In this document: positions 12,801 through 24,817 of the stretch, one piece after another
Position numbering within the stretch: position 1 is the first letter of the stretch
Layout of the letters: the number at the start of each line of letters is the position of its first letter
Source of the DNA: Bugula neritina
Lineage: Eukaryota; Bryozoa; Gymnolaemata; Cheilostomatida; Bugulidae
Assembly (NCBI GenBank): GCA_964035545.1
Contig: OZ037773.1
Location: 3,644,251 to 3,708,250, forward strand
Length of the DNA: 64,000 bases
Direction of reading: 5' to 3'
Position numbers and translations under genes: made by a program
Notes under the pieces: generated by a model
Database searches by the model: none
What the model saw: only the letters and a program-made list of their open reading frames with translations
Told to the model about the DNA's origin: nothing

Positions 12801-15800
12801 TTCTTCATTCCCAAATTTATCATTGTACTATTACCAGATATATCTCAAAGTTAACAAACAGTGTTGCTTATCTAAGCATAAATATTCAATGAGCAACAAC
12901 ATGCATACTTGCAGCATTTTACCAGGAAGGTGTTATACCACTATATGTTATATAGTGTTATATATTATACCACTCAAGTATATATACCAGTATACGTAAT
13001 AGTATAACAACGTTTCTAAAAAAGATACAAACTAATATTTTACAATTTGCTTTCAGGCCTCTCTTTCTACTCTGTTGCCATGCATGAATTGGGTCACGCA
13101 CTGGGAATATCGCACTCGAATGTTAGAGACGCCATAATGCACAGTCAGTATCAGCGAGACATCCTCCGTCTTACAGACGATGACATCAGAGCTATCACAA
13201 GGCTATATGGTCCGGCTAGACCAACACAACCACCTCAAACTCCACCTCCACCTCCCCCCTGTGAGTCTACCAGTTATTTAGTACATGCATTTAGTGTTGA
13301 TCTTTACCTAGAAGGCTGTGTAGTTTTAAATGTAATATAAGAAAATGCAATTTATATTCTGTAGAATTCTGTTTGTTATGGCTTACAAAATACTGTAAGT
13401 TCATATTGAAAGTTTATAAAAAATCAATTAATATAAATTGATGTTGTGAATCAATTGTGTATTGTGTTGTGTTGTGTGTGTATTGTGTTTTGTGTTATTT
13501 ATTGTGTTGTATATTGTGCTGTGTATTATGTTGTCTATTGTGCTGTTGTTTATTGTGCTGTGTATTGTGCTTTGTATTGTGTTGTATATTTCATTGTATA
13601 TTAGACTGTGTATTCACTGCACATTATTATACGGTTGAATGCATAAATATGTTTTAAAATTATGACACCCTAGAAAAAGTAAGGTGCAGTTTGCATGGTG
13701 CGTACTTGGGCAATAGTGAAGTTATACCTGTAGGAATTGTGCTATTAACTGTTGGTTAAACCTACTCTAGTCTACAACAAGTAACTCATGATCATCAAAG
13801 TGCTCACAGCAAAAACTTTACATAAGAAACATTCTAGAGTGTTCCCAGGCTTGTCCAGAATATTATGGAGTAGTTAAGAAGTATATTCTAAGTCTTATTA
13901 CTATCTGAAACACTAATCCAGTAACTGCATCCTCAGCTTACCTTATTTATTCAAACCTGCAGAGGAAGAAATTTCTATAATCCCAGCTTTACATTCAGCT
14001 GATTCCCTTGTAACTTCTTCTAGATTAGTCAACACTAGGTGAATAGTAAACTAGGTGAATAGCATACTAAATTAATAGTAAACTAGGTGAATAGTAAACT
14101 AGGTGAATAGTATACTAAATTAATAGTATACTAGGTGAATGATATACTAGGTAAATGGTAGACTAGGTGAATGGTAGACTAGGTGAATGATACACTAGGT
14201 GAATGGTAAACTAGGTGAATAGTATACTAGGTGAATGATATATTAGGTAAATGGTAGACTAGGTGAATGATATACTAGGTGAATGGTAGACTAGGTGAAT
14301 GATATACTAGGTGAATGATATACTAGGTGAATGATGTACTAGGTGAATGATGTACTAGATGAATGATATACTAGGTGAATGGTATACTAGGTGACTAGGT
14401 AGACTAGGCGAAACAGCAAAAAACATTTCTTAAATCAAAACTTTCATTTTTTTCGGGTGTGAGGTTAGAAAGAATAACACAGTGCAACTACAAAGTTTGG
14501 CTATTTAGCAAAAATCTAAGTCTTTTTAACGCAACAAGTTTTACTATTATAGTTATGAATGTGGTTGAGGACTTGATAGCTAAGTCTAAAGATTATTTGA
14601 GATACCTGATTTCACCTTCAAACGAGTTTTAATTCATACACATTGTGATATATAAACATTTTAATGTAAACATAAATAATGTACTTCAGCTTATGAAAGA
14701 GTTGAAATAATTATATACAAGTCATGATGAAAGTGCCAAGGCTAATAACTGACAGAGAGGGAAAGTGGGGGGTTGTAGGTACGTGCCTGACTGGCACAAG
14801 CCCTACTTGACATATAATTTATAAAGCATTGTTAACCTTCTAACATTTATAATGCAGGAAATTTGCACCCTTGAATGTGTCACAAATAAAGTAGATAATG
14901 TTCATTATTTTCTTATGCTAATTCATCTCTGCAGCTTTTTACTTTATTGTGTTGGAAGAGCAACAGCTATAACTCATTGTTTTGTGGTGGTAATGAGATG
15001 AGTGTAACAAATGCCTAATTGTTGTTTCCATAGTAACCATAACAATATAGCAAATTTAATGTTAGTCTGTGTTTCAGAAATAATTCTAACTGCTATATTA
15101 TTTCCACATCATTCACTACGAATTCTCATTGCTTCGAATTATGTGAACGGAGTTTTCATGCACATACTATAGAACTACTGTAGGAGGCTGAAAAGAATGT
15201 TATTGTACATGGATTATTCTATTATCGCATTACATACATATATTTTGAAGCCTGAGAGTACTAGAAGATCATGTGTCATGTTTAGGGGTTTGAGACCATA
15301 GCTCTATGATTGTGTCTATTCAAATGTTTTGCCTTTCTATAGGATTGGAAGATTATGCTAATTTTAATAATATTATTATAATCTAAAATGCAATTGTTCA
15401 CCTTACAAATTGTGGTGTTCACTAATGACTGAATATATGTAACAATAGCCTCTCTCACTCAAAGTAACAATGCTATTATATCTTAATATGATGGACAACT
15501 TAAATTTTTGCCTAATGATTTAAGTTTACATCAGAAATCTAATACTTTGTGGTGAAAGATGTATGCATGTTTTGTTACAGCACCTAGGACACCTCCAATT
15601 AAGGTCAACAACTCAAAAATAATGAGAAGCAAAGTGAAAAGTCAACGACAACGACAGAAAGCTAAGGCAAGCCGCCAAAAGAAGAAAAGCAAGAGCTCTA
15701 ACAGGCGAAAGCCGTCAAATAAAAACAGAAGTAGGTCAGGCAACCGAAACAAGTCACAGAAACAACAGCGAAAAGGAAAGAGCAGCAATAGTAGGAATGG

Positions 15801-15930
15801 GTCAAGGACAAAAAGAAAAAACAGCAGTTCGAGCAGAAAACGAAGCAGCAATAATAAAAAGAAGCAACAAAAAGGCAATAAGCGAAAGCCATCGTCAAAG
15901 AAAGGCTCTAGAAGACGAAGTGTGGGATGA
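6886..15930 (+). CDS. Secreted matrix metalloproteinase with basic C-terminal tail and no hemopexin domain (7 exons)
   Basis: Exons 6886-6937, 7448-7732, 9467-9568, 10515-10624, 11934-12129, 13057-13260, 15581-15930; phases agree, 432 aa. Order: signal peptide ending near PTQAS; prodomain helices; cysteine switch PRCAFPD (normally PRCGVPD), whose Cys keeps the zymogen latent; furin site ARSKR; catalytic domain from YILGNSRWTDGDLPLRVVF; zinc motif HELGHALGISHS; Met-turn IMHSQY; a proline-rich hinge; then about 115 residues of Lys/Arg/Ser/Asn/Gln ending SRRRSVG. MMPs (M10A) cleave matrix and surface proteins outside the cell. Odd: the structural zinc/calcium loop is eroded (LGKA for LAHA, IEFENGENW for xHFDxDExW), and the hemopexin repeats are absent. 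The complete zinc-binding motif and cysteine switch suggest an active protease. AATAAA at 16583-16588 is a candidate poly(A) signal. Confidence 0.93.
8681..8850 (+). repeat. tRNA-derived SINE, copy 2
   Basis: A-box-like TGGTTTAGGGGTTGGAGC, then ACCATTGGTGATGTTAGGAA, GAGCATCCAG, ATTGCTCCTTTGCC. The B-box region is deleted. It lies in MMP intron 2, just before a poly-G run at about 8847-8856. Confidence 0.75.
10212..10420 (+). repeat. tRNA-derived SINE, copy 3 (best-preserved head)
   Basis: Head GGGAGCAGTCGTGGTCTAGG carries an A-box (TGGTCTAGGGG) and an exact B-box (GGTTCGAGCCC) about 40 bp later: an RNA polymerase III internal promoter. The body has GTTAGGAAGAGCATCCAGTC and the tail CTCACAGGGATGATGA. 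It sits in MMP intron 3, some 100 bp before exon 4. Confidence 0.85.
11330..11540 (+). repeat. 33-bp minisatellite in MMP intron 4
   Basis: About six imperfect 33-bp units of the type TTGTCCCAACTTCAATACAG plus CCCCATGTGTTTT. The unit is a multiple of three, which explains a Cys/Pro-rich open frame of 119 codons that is not a gene. Confidence 0.85.
13455..13620 (+). repeat. TTGTGTATTGTGTTGTG low-complexity tract
   Basis: Irregular GT-rich repeats (ATTGTGTTGTGT, TATTGTGCTGTG) in the last MMP intron, giving a Cys/Val/Leu nonsense frame. Confidence 0.8.
14035..14408 (+). repeat. 15/16-bp minisatellite (ACTAGGTGAATGATAT type)
   Basis: Over 20 imperfect copies of ACTAGGTGAATNNTAN in the last MMP intron. 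Early units are 15 bp and later ones 16 bp, showing unit-length drift. Confidence 0.9.
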
Positions 15931-17387
15931 GTACAATGCATTGAGTTAGGAAGCAAGTTGTTATTTATATGCAATTGTATTGAAGTGTTGTAATATTTTA
16001 AGAGCCATCTACCGTCTGTTATTCAAATTGCTATTGTATTTGTTGTATTGTTTTAGGTTTTTAGGAAACACATTAATTTTTTATAGAGCCAGTACCATCC
16101 AGTTATGTGTTTTAATTTATCTTTTTATAGACAACAAAGGCTAATCTCAAGTTATGAGTCATTAAATCTTACATTGGAGTAATCAAGTTAAAAGTAAATT
16201 ATATATATATAATATATATAATATATATATAATATAGTTAAATTGATCATGTAGTTTCAATACAAATTTATTCAATACATTCTATTACATTATGCTATAT
16301 TGCATAATGATTGTCTATAATATGTGCATTACTATTTATTGCTGCTTATTATCTATTTCAGCATTTTGTTTATAAACCGACATGAAGTTGTGGATAGTAT
16401 TTAATATTCGACTCAATAATTTTGTTGACGATTTCCAATATTGAGACATTAAATTTTCTTGTAAAAGGATGATTTGTATTGTTTATATTAGCATGCAATC
16501 TATACACAATAGTTATACTTATATAGGTAAAGCAAATGTTAAAGCTCATAATGTATTAATTGAATAGTGCAAATTGATGATTAATAAATATTTTTTCTAC
16601 AAACTAGCATTTTTATTTACTGTACATACTTTCTTCATTATTATAGCAAATCTACAAGCAACACATTTAGGGAACTCGTTTTTCAGAGTTCATTTGTCCT
16701 CATTTGTAAATATTTATTAGTTTAAGGCAATAAAAACATATAAATTAGCAGTAGAATTATGAAAAAGTTAAAAACTAGAAATATTGAGAAAGTACTAAAT
16801 TAAGTAAAATGATCCATGATATGCATTCATTGACATGTGAGAAATTTAAAAAAAAGGAAATTTTGTTCTTTGAAAAACATCTAACAACTTATCTTTTGTT
16901 TTTACTTCATTTGTACTGAAAATGATACAGGTAGACCAAGTCATTCACCAAGTAGTAATAAATGCACAATGTACTGCACAATGTAGCTAGCACCAGGACT
17001 AGATTAGCAAAGAGATGATAACTTCCCAGCTACTCTATATATTAATACTGTGACAACACTATTAATACTGTTAGCTACAGAAATTATTAAAATACAAAAA
17101 ATAGTAAAAAGAAATATCAAAATATAATCACATAATGTAACATGAGTTAGTATTGTACCATATTACATATTACAATGCAACATATTGAGAGCTGGCTACC
17201 ATGAAATAAATATAACAACATAATTTCTCTTGGTTATGTTTAGGTCCTCAGGAAATATGGGTTATAGTCCTTTAGTAATAACTAACAATCTTCTAGTAAC
17301 TTGACTAGTAACTACAAGAGAATAAATAACATTTAGTATATTTGTGAAAAAGCATGCAGTATAACAAAGCTGTGTACATGGCAGGCA
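15931..17387. other. 3' flank of MMP and spacer before the minisatellites
   Basis: Likely MMP 3' UTR up to an AATAAA at 16583-16588, including an AT dinucleotide tract at about 16199-16236. Then AT-rich spacer with no coding signal. Confidence 0.5.
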
Positions 17388-17866
17388 GTTTATACAGTGA
17401 CAGCTGATACAGTGACAGCTGATACGGTGACAGCCGATATGGTGACAGCTGATACAGTGACAAGTGATACAGTGACAGTTGATACAGTGACAAGTGATAC
17501 GGTGACAGCTGATACGGTGACAGCCGATATGGTGACAGCTGATACAGTGACAAGTGATACGGTGACAGCCGATACGGTGACAGCTGATACAGTGACAGGT
17601 GATACAGTGACAGGTGATACAGTGACAGGTGATACAGTGACAGCTGATACAGTGACAGGTGATACGGTGACAGGTGATACGGTGACAGGTGATACAGTGA
17701 CAGGTGATACAGTGACAGCTGATACAGTGACAGGTGATACGGTGACAGGTGATACAGTGACAGGTGATACAGTGACAGCTGATACAGTGACAGCCGATAT
17801 GGTGACAGTTTATACAGTGACAGCTGATACAGTGACAGCTGACACAGTGACAGCCGATACGGTGAC
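17388..17866 (+). repeat. 15-bp minisatellite carrying an E-box in each unit
   Basis: About 31 units of GTGACAGNTGATACA (variants CAGCTG, CAGGTG, CAGTTG, CAAGTG, CAGCCG). Most units hold a CANNTG E-box, and the same unit contains TGACAG and GATA. The 15-bp period keeps both strands open (TADTV repeats on +, Cys/His repeats on -), producing false ORFs. It lies just beyond the 3' end of the minus-strand arylformamidase. Confidence 0.95.
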
Positions 17867-18005
17867 CAATCAATCTAATTATGTAATTCATGGACTATGT
17901 AGCTATCAGTTAGATATGACATAAATTGATAACAAAGAAAGCAAGTATAACTTCTTTTCTGTTTAAGCTATTCAACTACCTACTAATCTCACCAACTACT
18001 GCGCA

Positions 18006-21000
18006 TTAGCCATAATCAATAAAAACCCTCCAAATTGATTTCATTACAAATTGAACTCCCTGTATCAGTGGTTTATTAAAATACTACCAAAAATAAAATA
18101 ACTTATTAGCAAATTACAGTTTCCTCTAATATGCAGCTGAGCTCAAAGCCCATTGCTACGTCAGTAACTACTGTATTACACAAAGTAATTAACTCACAAC
18201 AGTGACTGCTGCACTATACACAGTAGCATATTGACTACAGTAACTGCTGTACTATACACAGTAACTTATCAATTACTGTAACTACTCTACTATACACAGT
18301 AACTTATCAATTACTGTAACTGCTCTACTATACACAGTAACTACTGTAACTACTGTACTATACACAGTAATTTATCAACTACTGTAACTGCTGTACTACA
18401 CACAGTAACTACTGTAAATGCTGTACTATACACAGTAACTACTGTAACTGCTGTACTATACACAGTAACTACTGTAACTACTGTACTATACACAGCTACT
18501 TATCAACTACTGTAACTGCTGTACTATGCACAGTAACTACTGTAACTGCTGTACTATACACTATAGACAAGTGTTAGACTCACCTGAGCTAACTTGGCAG
18601 GTATATCAGTTATCATATTGAAATGGTCTCGGTCTGGACATTCATACACACTGACTGGTACAGATCTACACTCAAGGAGCTACAATCACAAAAAAGTGAA
18701 CATGCTTTCTTGGAGTTGTCCTTTCACAAAACTGAATCATTTCAACTCCAGTATCCTGTATGGTCCAAAATAAAGTTATGGAAAATGATAAAAGGTAGAA
18801 ATAAAACAATGTAATTATTCTAAGAACATAAGAGAATGATAAGTGACAATACATTAGGCAATAACAAGCGAATCGATGGAAAAAGAAACAGCAGTTTTTA
18901 AAACTCTAGATATTGCAGGGAGTGCAGCCGAACAGCAAACTCTGCGAGAAGAGGGTCAAAGGTCACTAATAAGTAATTTAATGGAAGACTTCTTACAGGA
19001 GACTGAGAGAATAATTTAAGGCTAGCAATGATCAAACTACGCGAGTAGGTGCAGGGTAGTACCTTAGCAAAATCTTTAGATTGTGAGTGGAAAGCTGGGC
19101 TTTCTTCAGCTGCATAACTAACCAGGTTGTAGGCTAAGTTCTCAACAACTATAGCCTGAGATTTCAGCAAAAGAGATGGGCTCAGTTTTTCAGCAACCGA
19201 TCTGAAATTGTAAAAACATATGCCACAATATCAAAAAGAGGTTAAATTTGTGTGAAACTGTTTCAACATAATTAAAAGATCCTACTCACACATTAGCAAG
19301 ACTGAGTCCAGGAATATTTATGGAAGTGTTTAGAAGCGGGGTGATATCATATACTCCCCCAAGCAAGGCAACTCCTGCAAGTGAGAAACTAAGGCTACAA
19401 CTTCTAAACTGCTTGAACAAAATCTATTAATTTAGAAAAAAACCAATGTGAACAAATAATTCTACCATAATTCTTAGAATAAAAACACTAACTTACAAAA
19501 CTTCCCAAAAAAATCTATTACAAGTAACTTGTCAAATAGAACAAAAATTGTAAGGTTTAAAAAGCAAGTTCCTTGTATGAAGTTGATTTAATAAACACCT
19601 ATCACATTTCTCTAGTCATCTGATTACTCTCTTAACTAAAATTCAGTTTGCAACTGAACTGTTTGTGAATAACTGTGCAGTTTACAAACTTGTAAGTTGC
19701 CTTCTCTCTTTATGAGATATTTCAGAGAGAAGATAAATCTCAAAAGACTTTCACTTCCACTGCAGAGTTATGAGTCAGAAATAAGTATCTAACTGACCTT
19801 TCACCAATGACCTGGCATTGACATTGAGCTCTGGAGATATTATTGTCATGGCAACCAAATGTGCACCAGCACTATGTCCACAGAGAATAATAGACCTAGC
19901 AAAGTCAGAAAAAGGCGTATGTGCACTAATTTGTGTAAATGTACACTTAGTAAATAACCATACATGTCACAATAGATCACAATTATCATTCTTGTCAAAA
20001 ATTAGCAAATTAGTCCGACTTCCGCTTACCTTATGTTATGCTGAGAGGTGAAATCGGCAAGACAATTCACTGCCCGTACTGCTTGCGCTGTAATGTCAGA
20101 CAAGGTCATTTGTATGTCATCATTGTAACCAATAGCTGCGTACATGTGACCAGCATTGAGAACTGGTGTAGCAGCAACCATTCCATCAGATTTATAACTG
20201 CAACAGATAATGCTCTAAATTATCATAATTGACAAATAAAATGAAAGTTTATTTAAAAATGCCTCGACCCAGGACACCATTTTGCATAAAATCTTCATTT
20301 ATTAAGAAAAAATTAAAGAATCAAACTTTTTAGCAAAGCATATATTATGCTTTCTAAGTGTAAGTTTTAGTCAGTATTCAAAATACAAATTTCAAAGTTG
20401 TTCAGAAGTTACTCGTGCGATTTTAAAATCATTTGAATATTTTTTGAAACAATGTTTGTCTGTTGAACATTTTAATAAGCCAAACGTACAGAAGAAAAGC
20501 TACTTTGTAACAGAACAATGTCAAGTATACACCACATTGATATAGCGAGTATACGCTGATATACCGAGTATACACCACATTGATTAGCCAGTATACACCA
20601 TATTGATATAGCGGTTGGCCCACCTTCCATCCTGCCAGTATCCGCCATGGATGTACGCAAACAAAGACATCTTTCTAGATTTTTCTTCAGGATGAATAAT
20701 CACAACTTTCTCATTTATTTTACTTCCATATTCTATAGTAGACATGGAGTTTTCATATTGACGCAGGCATTCCGCACCAACTGCAATGAAATTAAAACCA
20801 AGCATATGGCTTTTCGTTTGTTTCAAAAACATATAGGCTGGTATGCATGATTATATGAACTGTGGTGTGTTAGCAGTTACAGCTGTGTGGTAATTGTAGA
20901 AATCACTGAAGTACCAGCAGATGATCAACAACTGCTATTGATTGGGTTAGAATTTTTCAGAGTTTTTCTGAAACTAACCATAAAAAAGAAAACGTTCCAT

Positions 21001-22154
21001 TAGCAAAAGTGCAAATTTGACTGAAGTTATTTCTTCTTTATTGTTTGGAATAAAGAAGACAACTTTTATAAAAAGTGCTGATTTTGTAAAACTTATCAAG
21101 TAGAAGTTATTTTCTCAATAAGGGTTAACATTTCTTCACTAACCTGAACGCCATAATTTGCAAAACCAATAAAGCATTGATACTTTAGTTTTTAGAATTG
21201 TTATCATGTGCATTTATAGTAACCATGGTGAAGTATATTTTATGGCTAATCTAGCAACATGTAACACATTCACTCACTTTCATTGGCACGCTGACAGTAA
21301 TCTTCAATTACTGCTGATCGAGTTTTGATTGGACGAGAGTGGGAAGGCCATCTACTAGGACTATACAGATAATCTGCCTCCTGTAAAATAATCCGCCATG
21401 ATTACACAGACAATTGCTTTTAGATCTCAAATTTGAAAAATAAAATCGACAATTAGCACAGAGAAAAAGTGTGTAATGCTAGATAGCAGAAGTTGGTGAT
21501 CGAATGATGTATTAATTCCCACTAATTGAGATCCAACTCACACAAATGTAGATTATCGTCAATTTCTAATGACATTACAACCTTCGACTTTAGGTAGTTT
21601 TAGCAAGTAATTATTGAAAGGTGACAAATTTTCATTACTGCAAAAATTGCATTGCAGCTCACAGGCATTTAGCTGGGCTAATTGTTACTCATTATCTATC
21701 AAATCATTGCACAATCACTTAAAAATTCAGTGTTTCCACAGGTTAAATTATTCTTCAAAATCTGTGTACTAGTTGACTATGATCTGTAATAACTGTTACA
21801 AGTTAACCAACAAAATTTGACTCATATTTACGCATCATTTCACAAAAGGCTAAGGGAGCTTAGAGTATTAGTAAAGTATCTTCTGGAGCTGTCACGAATA
21901 CATCCAGTAGAATAGATAGCATTTGGGTTGAGGCAAAAACGGAATAAAGAACTTCAGGGTTGGTTTTCATTTTAATAGGAGAAAATACAGAATAAACAAA
22001 TCCAGATCCACTAATTTATCTCTAAAAGCGCTTATTTGTTTGTCTAAATTTGATGAAACTTTAAACTAATTAGCAATAATAAATATACCTCATCTATAGA
22101 GCATGAAGTCTTCTTGCCATCACATGACTCTATATTCTCTTCCCCGATGGACAT
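18006..22154 (-). CDS. AFMID: Arylformamidase (kynurenine formamidase), 8 exons plus a tentative ninth
   Basis: Minus-strand exons 22154-22089, 21380-21278, 20780-20624, 20197-20030, 19895-19798, 19374-19290, 19201-19063, 18679-18584; phases agree through 304 codons. The enzyme hydrolyses N-formylkynurenine to kynurenine and formate in tryptophan breakdown (cytosolic alpha/beta hydrolase). Seen: YSPSRW, oxyanion motif HGGYW, nucleophile elbow CGHSAGAHL, GGVYDITPLL, and DRDHFNMI with the catalytic His. The strand after the fold's acid turn reads AAEESPAFHSQS where vertebrate enzymes have QYDSPEFHRQS, so the catalytic Asp appears replaced by Glu. Exon 8 ends at a clear donor, so a short last exon is needed; 18059-18006 (phase-matched, 17 codons then TAA) is a possible but weak candidate. 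Start Met at 22154 is the first in-frame one before YSPSRW. Confidence 0.9.
18170..18560 (+). repeat. About 30-bp minisatellite (ACTACTGTAACTGCTGTACT type)
   Basis: Roughly a dozen imperfect units built from CTACTGTAACTGCTGTACTA and TACACAGTAA, some with an extra TTATCA block. It lies immediately 3' of arylformamidase exon 8, within the intron if the tentative exon 9 is right. Confidence 0.9.
20521..20612 (+). repeat. Short minisatellite GTATACACCACATTGATATAGC
   Basis: Four imperfect units in the arylformamidase intron adjoining exon 3, ending about 12 bp from the splice donor. Confidence 0.8.
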
Positions 22155-24817
22155 ATTGAATTTACTTTCAAAAGTAAGCTACAAGTTAAAATATAAATCT
22201 TATTACAAGAGGTTAATTTATGAAAATACATAAATATATGACATAAGGAAATGGAACTTCATATGTTGAAAACTCTAAAATTATATAAATTTGATTGAAT
22301 GAAAAAAGTCTTTTTTAATAAAAAAAAGACAGTGAAAAATGTAAAAAATATGACTTATAAAACTCTGAACAAAAAAGAGCAGCATCAGTAGGCAGCTAAA
22401 ATTACCCACCTAATTGCGCCACAGCTTATAATTATATGCTGGCATAAATTCTAATTAAATACTTATCCGTTATTTTTAGGCCAATTTTTTACGAGTTTAC
22501 ATGTAATACTAATGCTAATACTAATAGTAATATTAATACCAAAGGCGAATGTAATAATTATAGTAACTTACTTATAGTTAATGTTATACTCAATCTCACA
22601 GTGATACTGAATTATTATTAAGTTTAACTGTATCTGTGCTAAAACTGAAAGTTAGAAAACTGAAAAAAAATATAAAATTAAATAATTAATAATTGCATTG
22701 GAGATTTACTTGTAGTTACTGTTAGTGTTACAACACTGTCTAATTTAGTAATACTAATATTGCAATACTAATAGTAATAGTAATACTAACAGCAATAGCA
22801 ATCCTAATAGTAATAGAGTAATAGTAATACTAATAGTAATACACTAATAGTAATTACTAATACTAATACTAATAGTAATTAGGAATTGCAAAGCAATTAA
22901 ACCACAGTTTTAGTTTTACTTTTACCTAAATAAATTAGGTAAAATTCAAACTGTGGTTTGCTTTGTTTAACAATAACTTTGCTTGAATCAAAATCAAAAT
23001 GCAAACTCAATATGAATGAGTGAGACTGAGCGTATAATATTAATAATTATAATATTAATCTATTAGTATTAGACTTACATTAGTCATTAGACTTAGTAAT
23101 TACCAATTCGTTGACATTATGATTATCATTGTGAATGTAAAACAGTGCAAATTATAGGCAATAAATTTAATTTTCTATTCCTCTTATAATCAGTATGATT
23201 ATATTAATATTCATCACTGAAATAATAGTATGTTTATGATTATCATTATGATTATGCTAGCAGCGTGTTGGCCTCAGCATAACCACGCCCACTCTGCCAG
23301 CATAACCACGCCCACTCTGCCAGCAAAACCAGAAAAAAATACAATGGACCCGAAAAAGTTAGAAGTGCTCAGATTAAAACGCATGCGTGGTTTTTGCAGC
23401 ATTTCCGCTGCAGAACTTATGCAAAAATTACAAGGATAATATTAATAATAGTTGAGTTCAACAACTCGTGAATTTTTAGTCAAATTAATGATTAAAAATA
23501 AAAATTAATATATTTACGTTAATTTTGCTTGTTATTTATCCATAGTGTAAGTATGTAGTTGATTTTACACGAGCATTTTTGCAGTCTGTTGAATACAAAT
23601 CTTGGCATTTATTTTTAACGTAACGTGGAACTGGATTCTGATTTGTATGCCCAACCTTAGCTGTAGGCCTAGGATTAGGAGTAGCCGTAGTTTCAGTTTG
23701 TCATTGTTATTTTATTTCTAAATTTTGCCTCAAGTTTTATTGATTATTCTCTAGAGTTTTAGTTTTATATTTAAACTGGTGCTTGGTGAAAGATTCCTTT
23801 TTAATTTGATTATCATTCTTCATAATCATTGACATTATCATTATGATTATCATTATGACTATGATTTAGATTATAATTATTAATTTATCATATTGATTTA
23901 TGACACTGACTGCTGACAGGTTATAAATTTTAGTTATAATTAATATTATTATTTAATATCAAATTTAGTATAAACGTAAATAAAACATTATTGTATTTTC
24001 ATTTTAGTTTTGTTTTTACTCTTGGTCTTAATAAGAATGGAACTTTTAGAATGACTCATTTGCCTCTAGGAATTACAATTTGAATTTCCAATTTATCAAA
24101 TTTAACATTATACTTTAATTTAATAGCATTCATATTGATATTGCTAATACTAATAGTAAGTAGTAACATCATAATAATAATTGTATTACTAAACGTAAAA
24201 CAAATAGTAAAGAACTAATACAATAAGCTAATACTAATAGTACTAGATTAAACTCTTTTCTATTCTTAAAATTAGATTGATACTATTGCTAAATAAATCT
24301 TATGCTATTGCTAACAGTTACAGTGAGTACTCGAATGATTTTTGGCATTTTATCTCCTAATGACTAAAATGTATATTATAATGAAAATGTCTTTTTGGGT
24401 AAGTTGCCCCTCGGAAATAACTCAACTTTTAAATATAATCTTGTGCCAATTATTCAAGTTATAAATATGAGTATAAATTAGATATGTTAACATTCATTTT
24501 AAAATTTATTTTAATAAGCATAGTTTAAATTGTATTTAAACTTATATTTAAAATAAAAACTTGCTTACTATTGGTATTCTCACATAAGCACATAAATTTG
24601 CTACCAGCAGAGATGAGATTAAAGCAAACGTACCTTTTCACTTGAATCTTTCTCTCATCAATTTATTACTAGAATAAGCAATACTAAAGGAGTTTTATTT
24701 TTCAAAACGCATTGTAGAACGTCTTATACAATTCCTACTTCTGCAATCGATGACCACAGAGTAGAGGGCTGTGGCTTTGTATAAACTAATTGAACTGACT
24801 GCAGAAAATTTAGAGGA
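22155..24817. promoter_or_regulatory. Divergent intergenic interval between AFMID (-) and DRAP1 (+)
   Basis: 2.66 kb head-to-head space, so promoters of both genes should lie here. It contains AATACTAATAGTAAT-type simple repeats (about 22500-22880, again near 24140-24240), ATTATCATTATGATT tracts, and at 23261-23340 two tandem copies of GCATAACCACGCCCACTCTG with CCACGCCC (KLF/Sp-like) boxes. A 70-codon frame at 23230-23439 ends KRMRGFCSISAAELMQKLQG; I do not recognise it. No TATA or initiator can be assigned with confidence. Confidence 0.45.
22500..22880 (+). repeat. AATACTAATAGTAAT-type simple repeat
   Basis: Trinucleotide-like drift of TAATACTAATAGTAATA through the AFMID upstream region; it continues in patches to about 24240. 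Confidence 0.7.

Noticed and set aside
15642-15974. Minus-strand Leu/Phe-rich frame opposite the MMP tail
   Set aside because: Antisense shadow of the Lys/Arg/Ser-coding exon, which is supported by splice phase and continuity.
17262-17924. Long open frames on both strands (Cys/His-rich on -, TADTV repeats on +)
   Set aside because: Products of a 15-bp tandem repeat, a multiple of three without stops; no splice sites or protein-like flanks.
23230-23439. 70-codon frame in the AFMID/DRAP1 interval
   Set aside because: Unrecognised; begins in ATTATGATT simple repeat and includes a tandem duplication. Kept only as a note in the interval entry.
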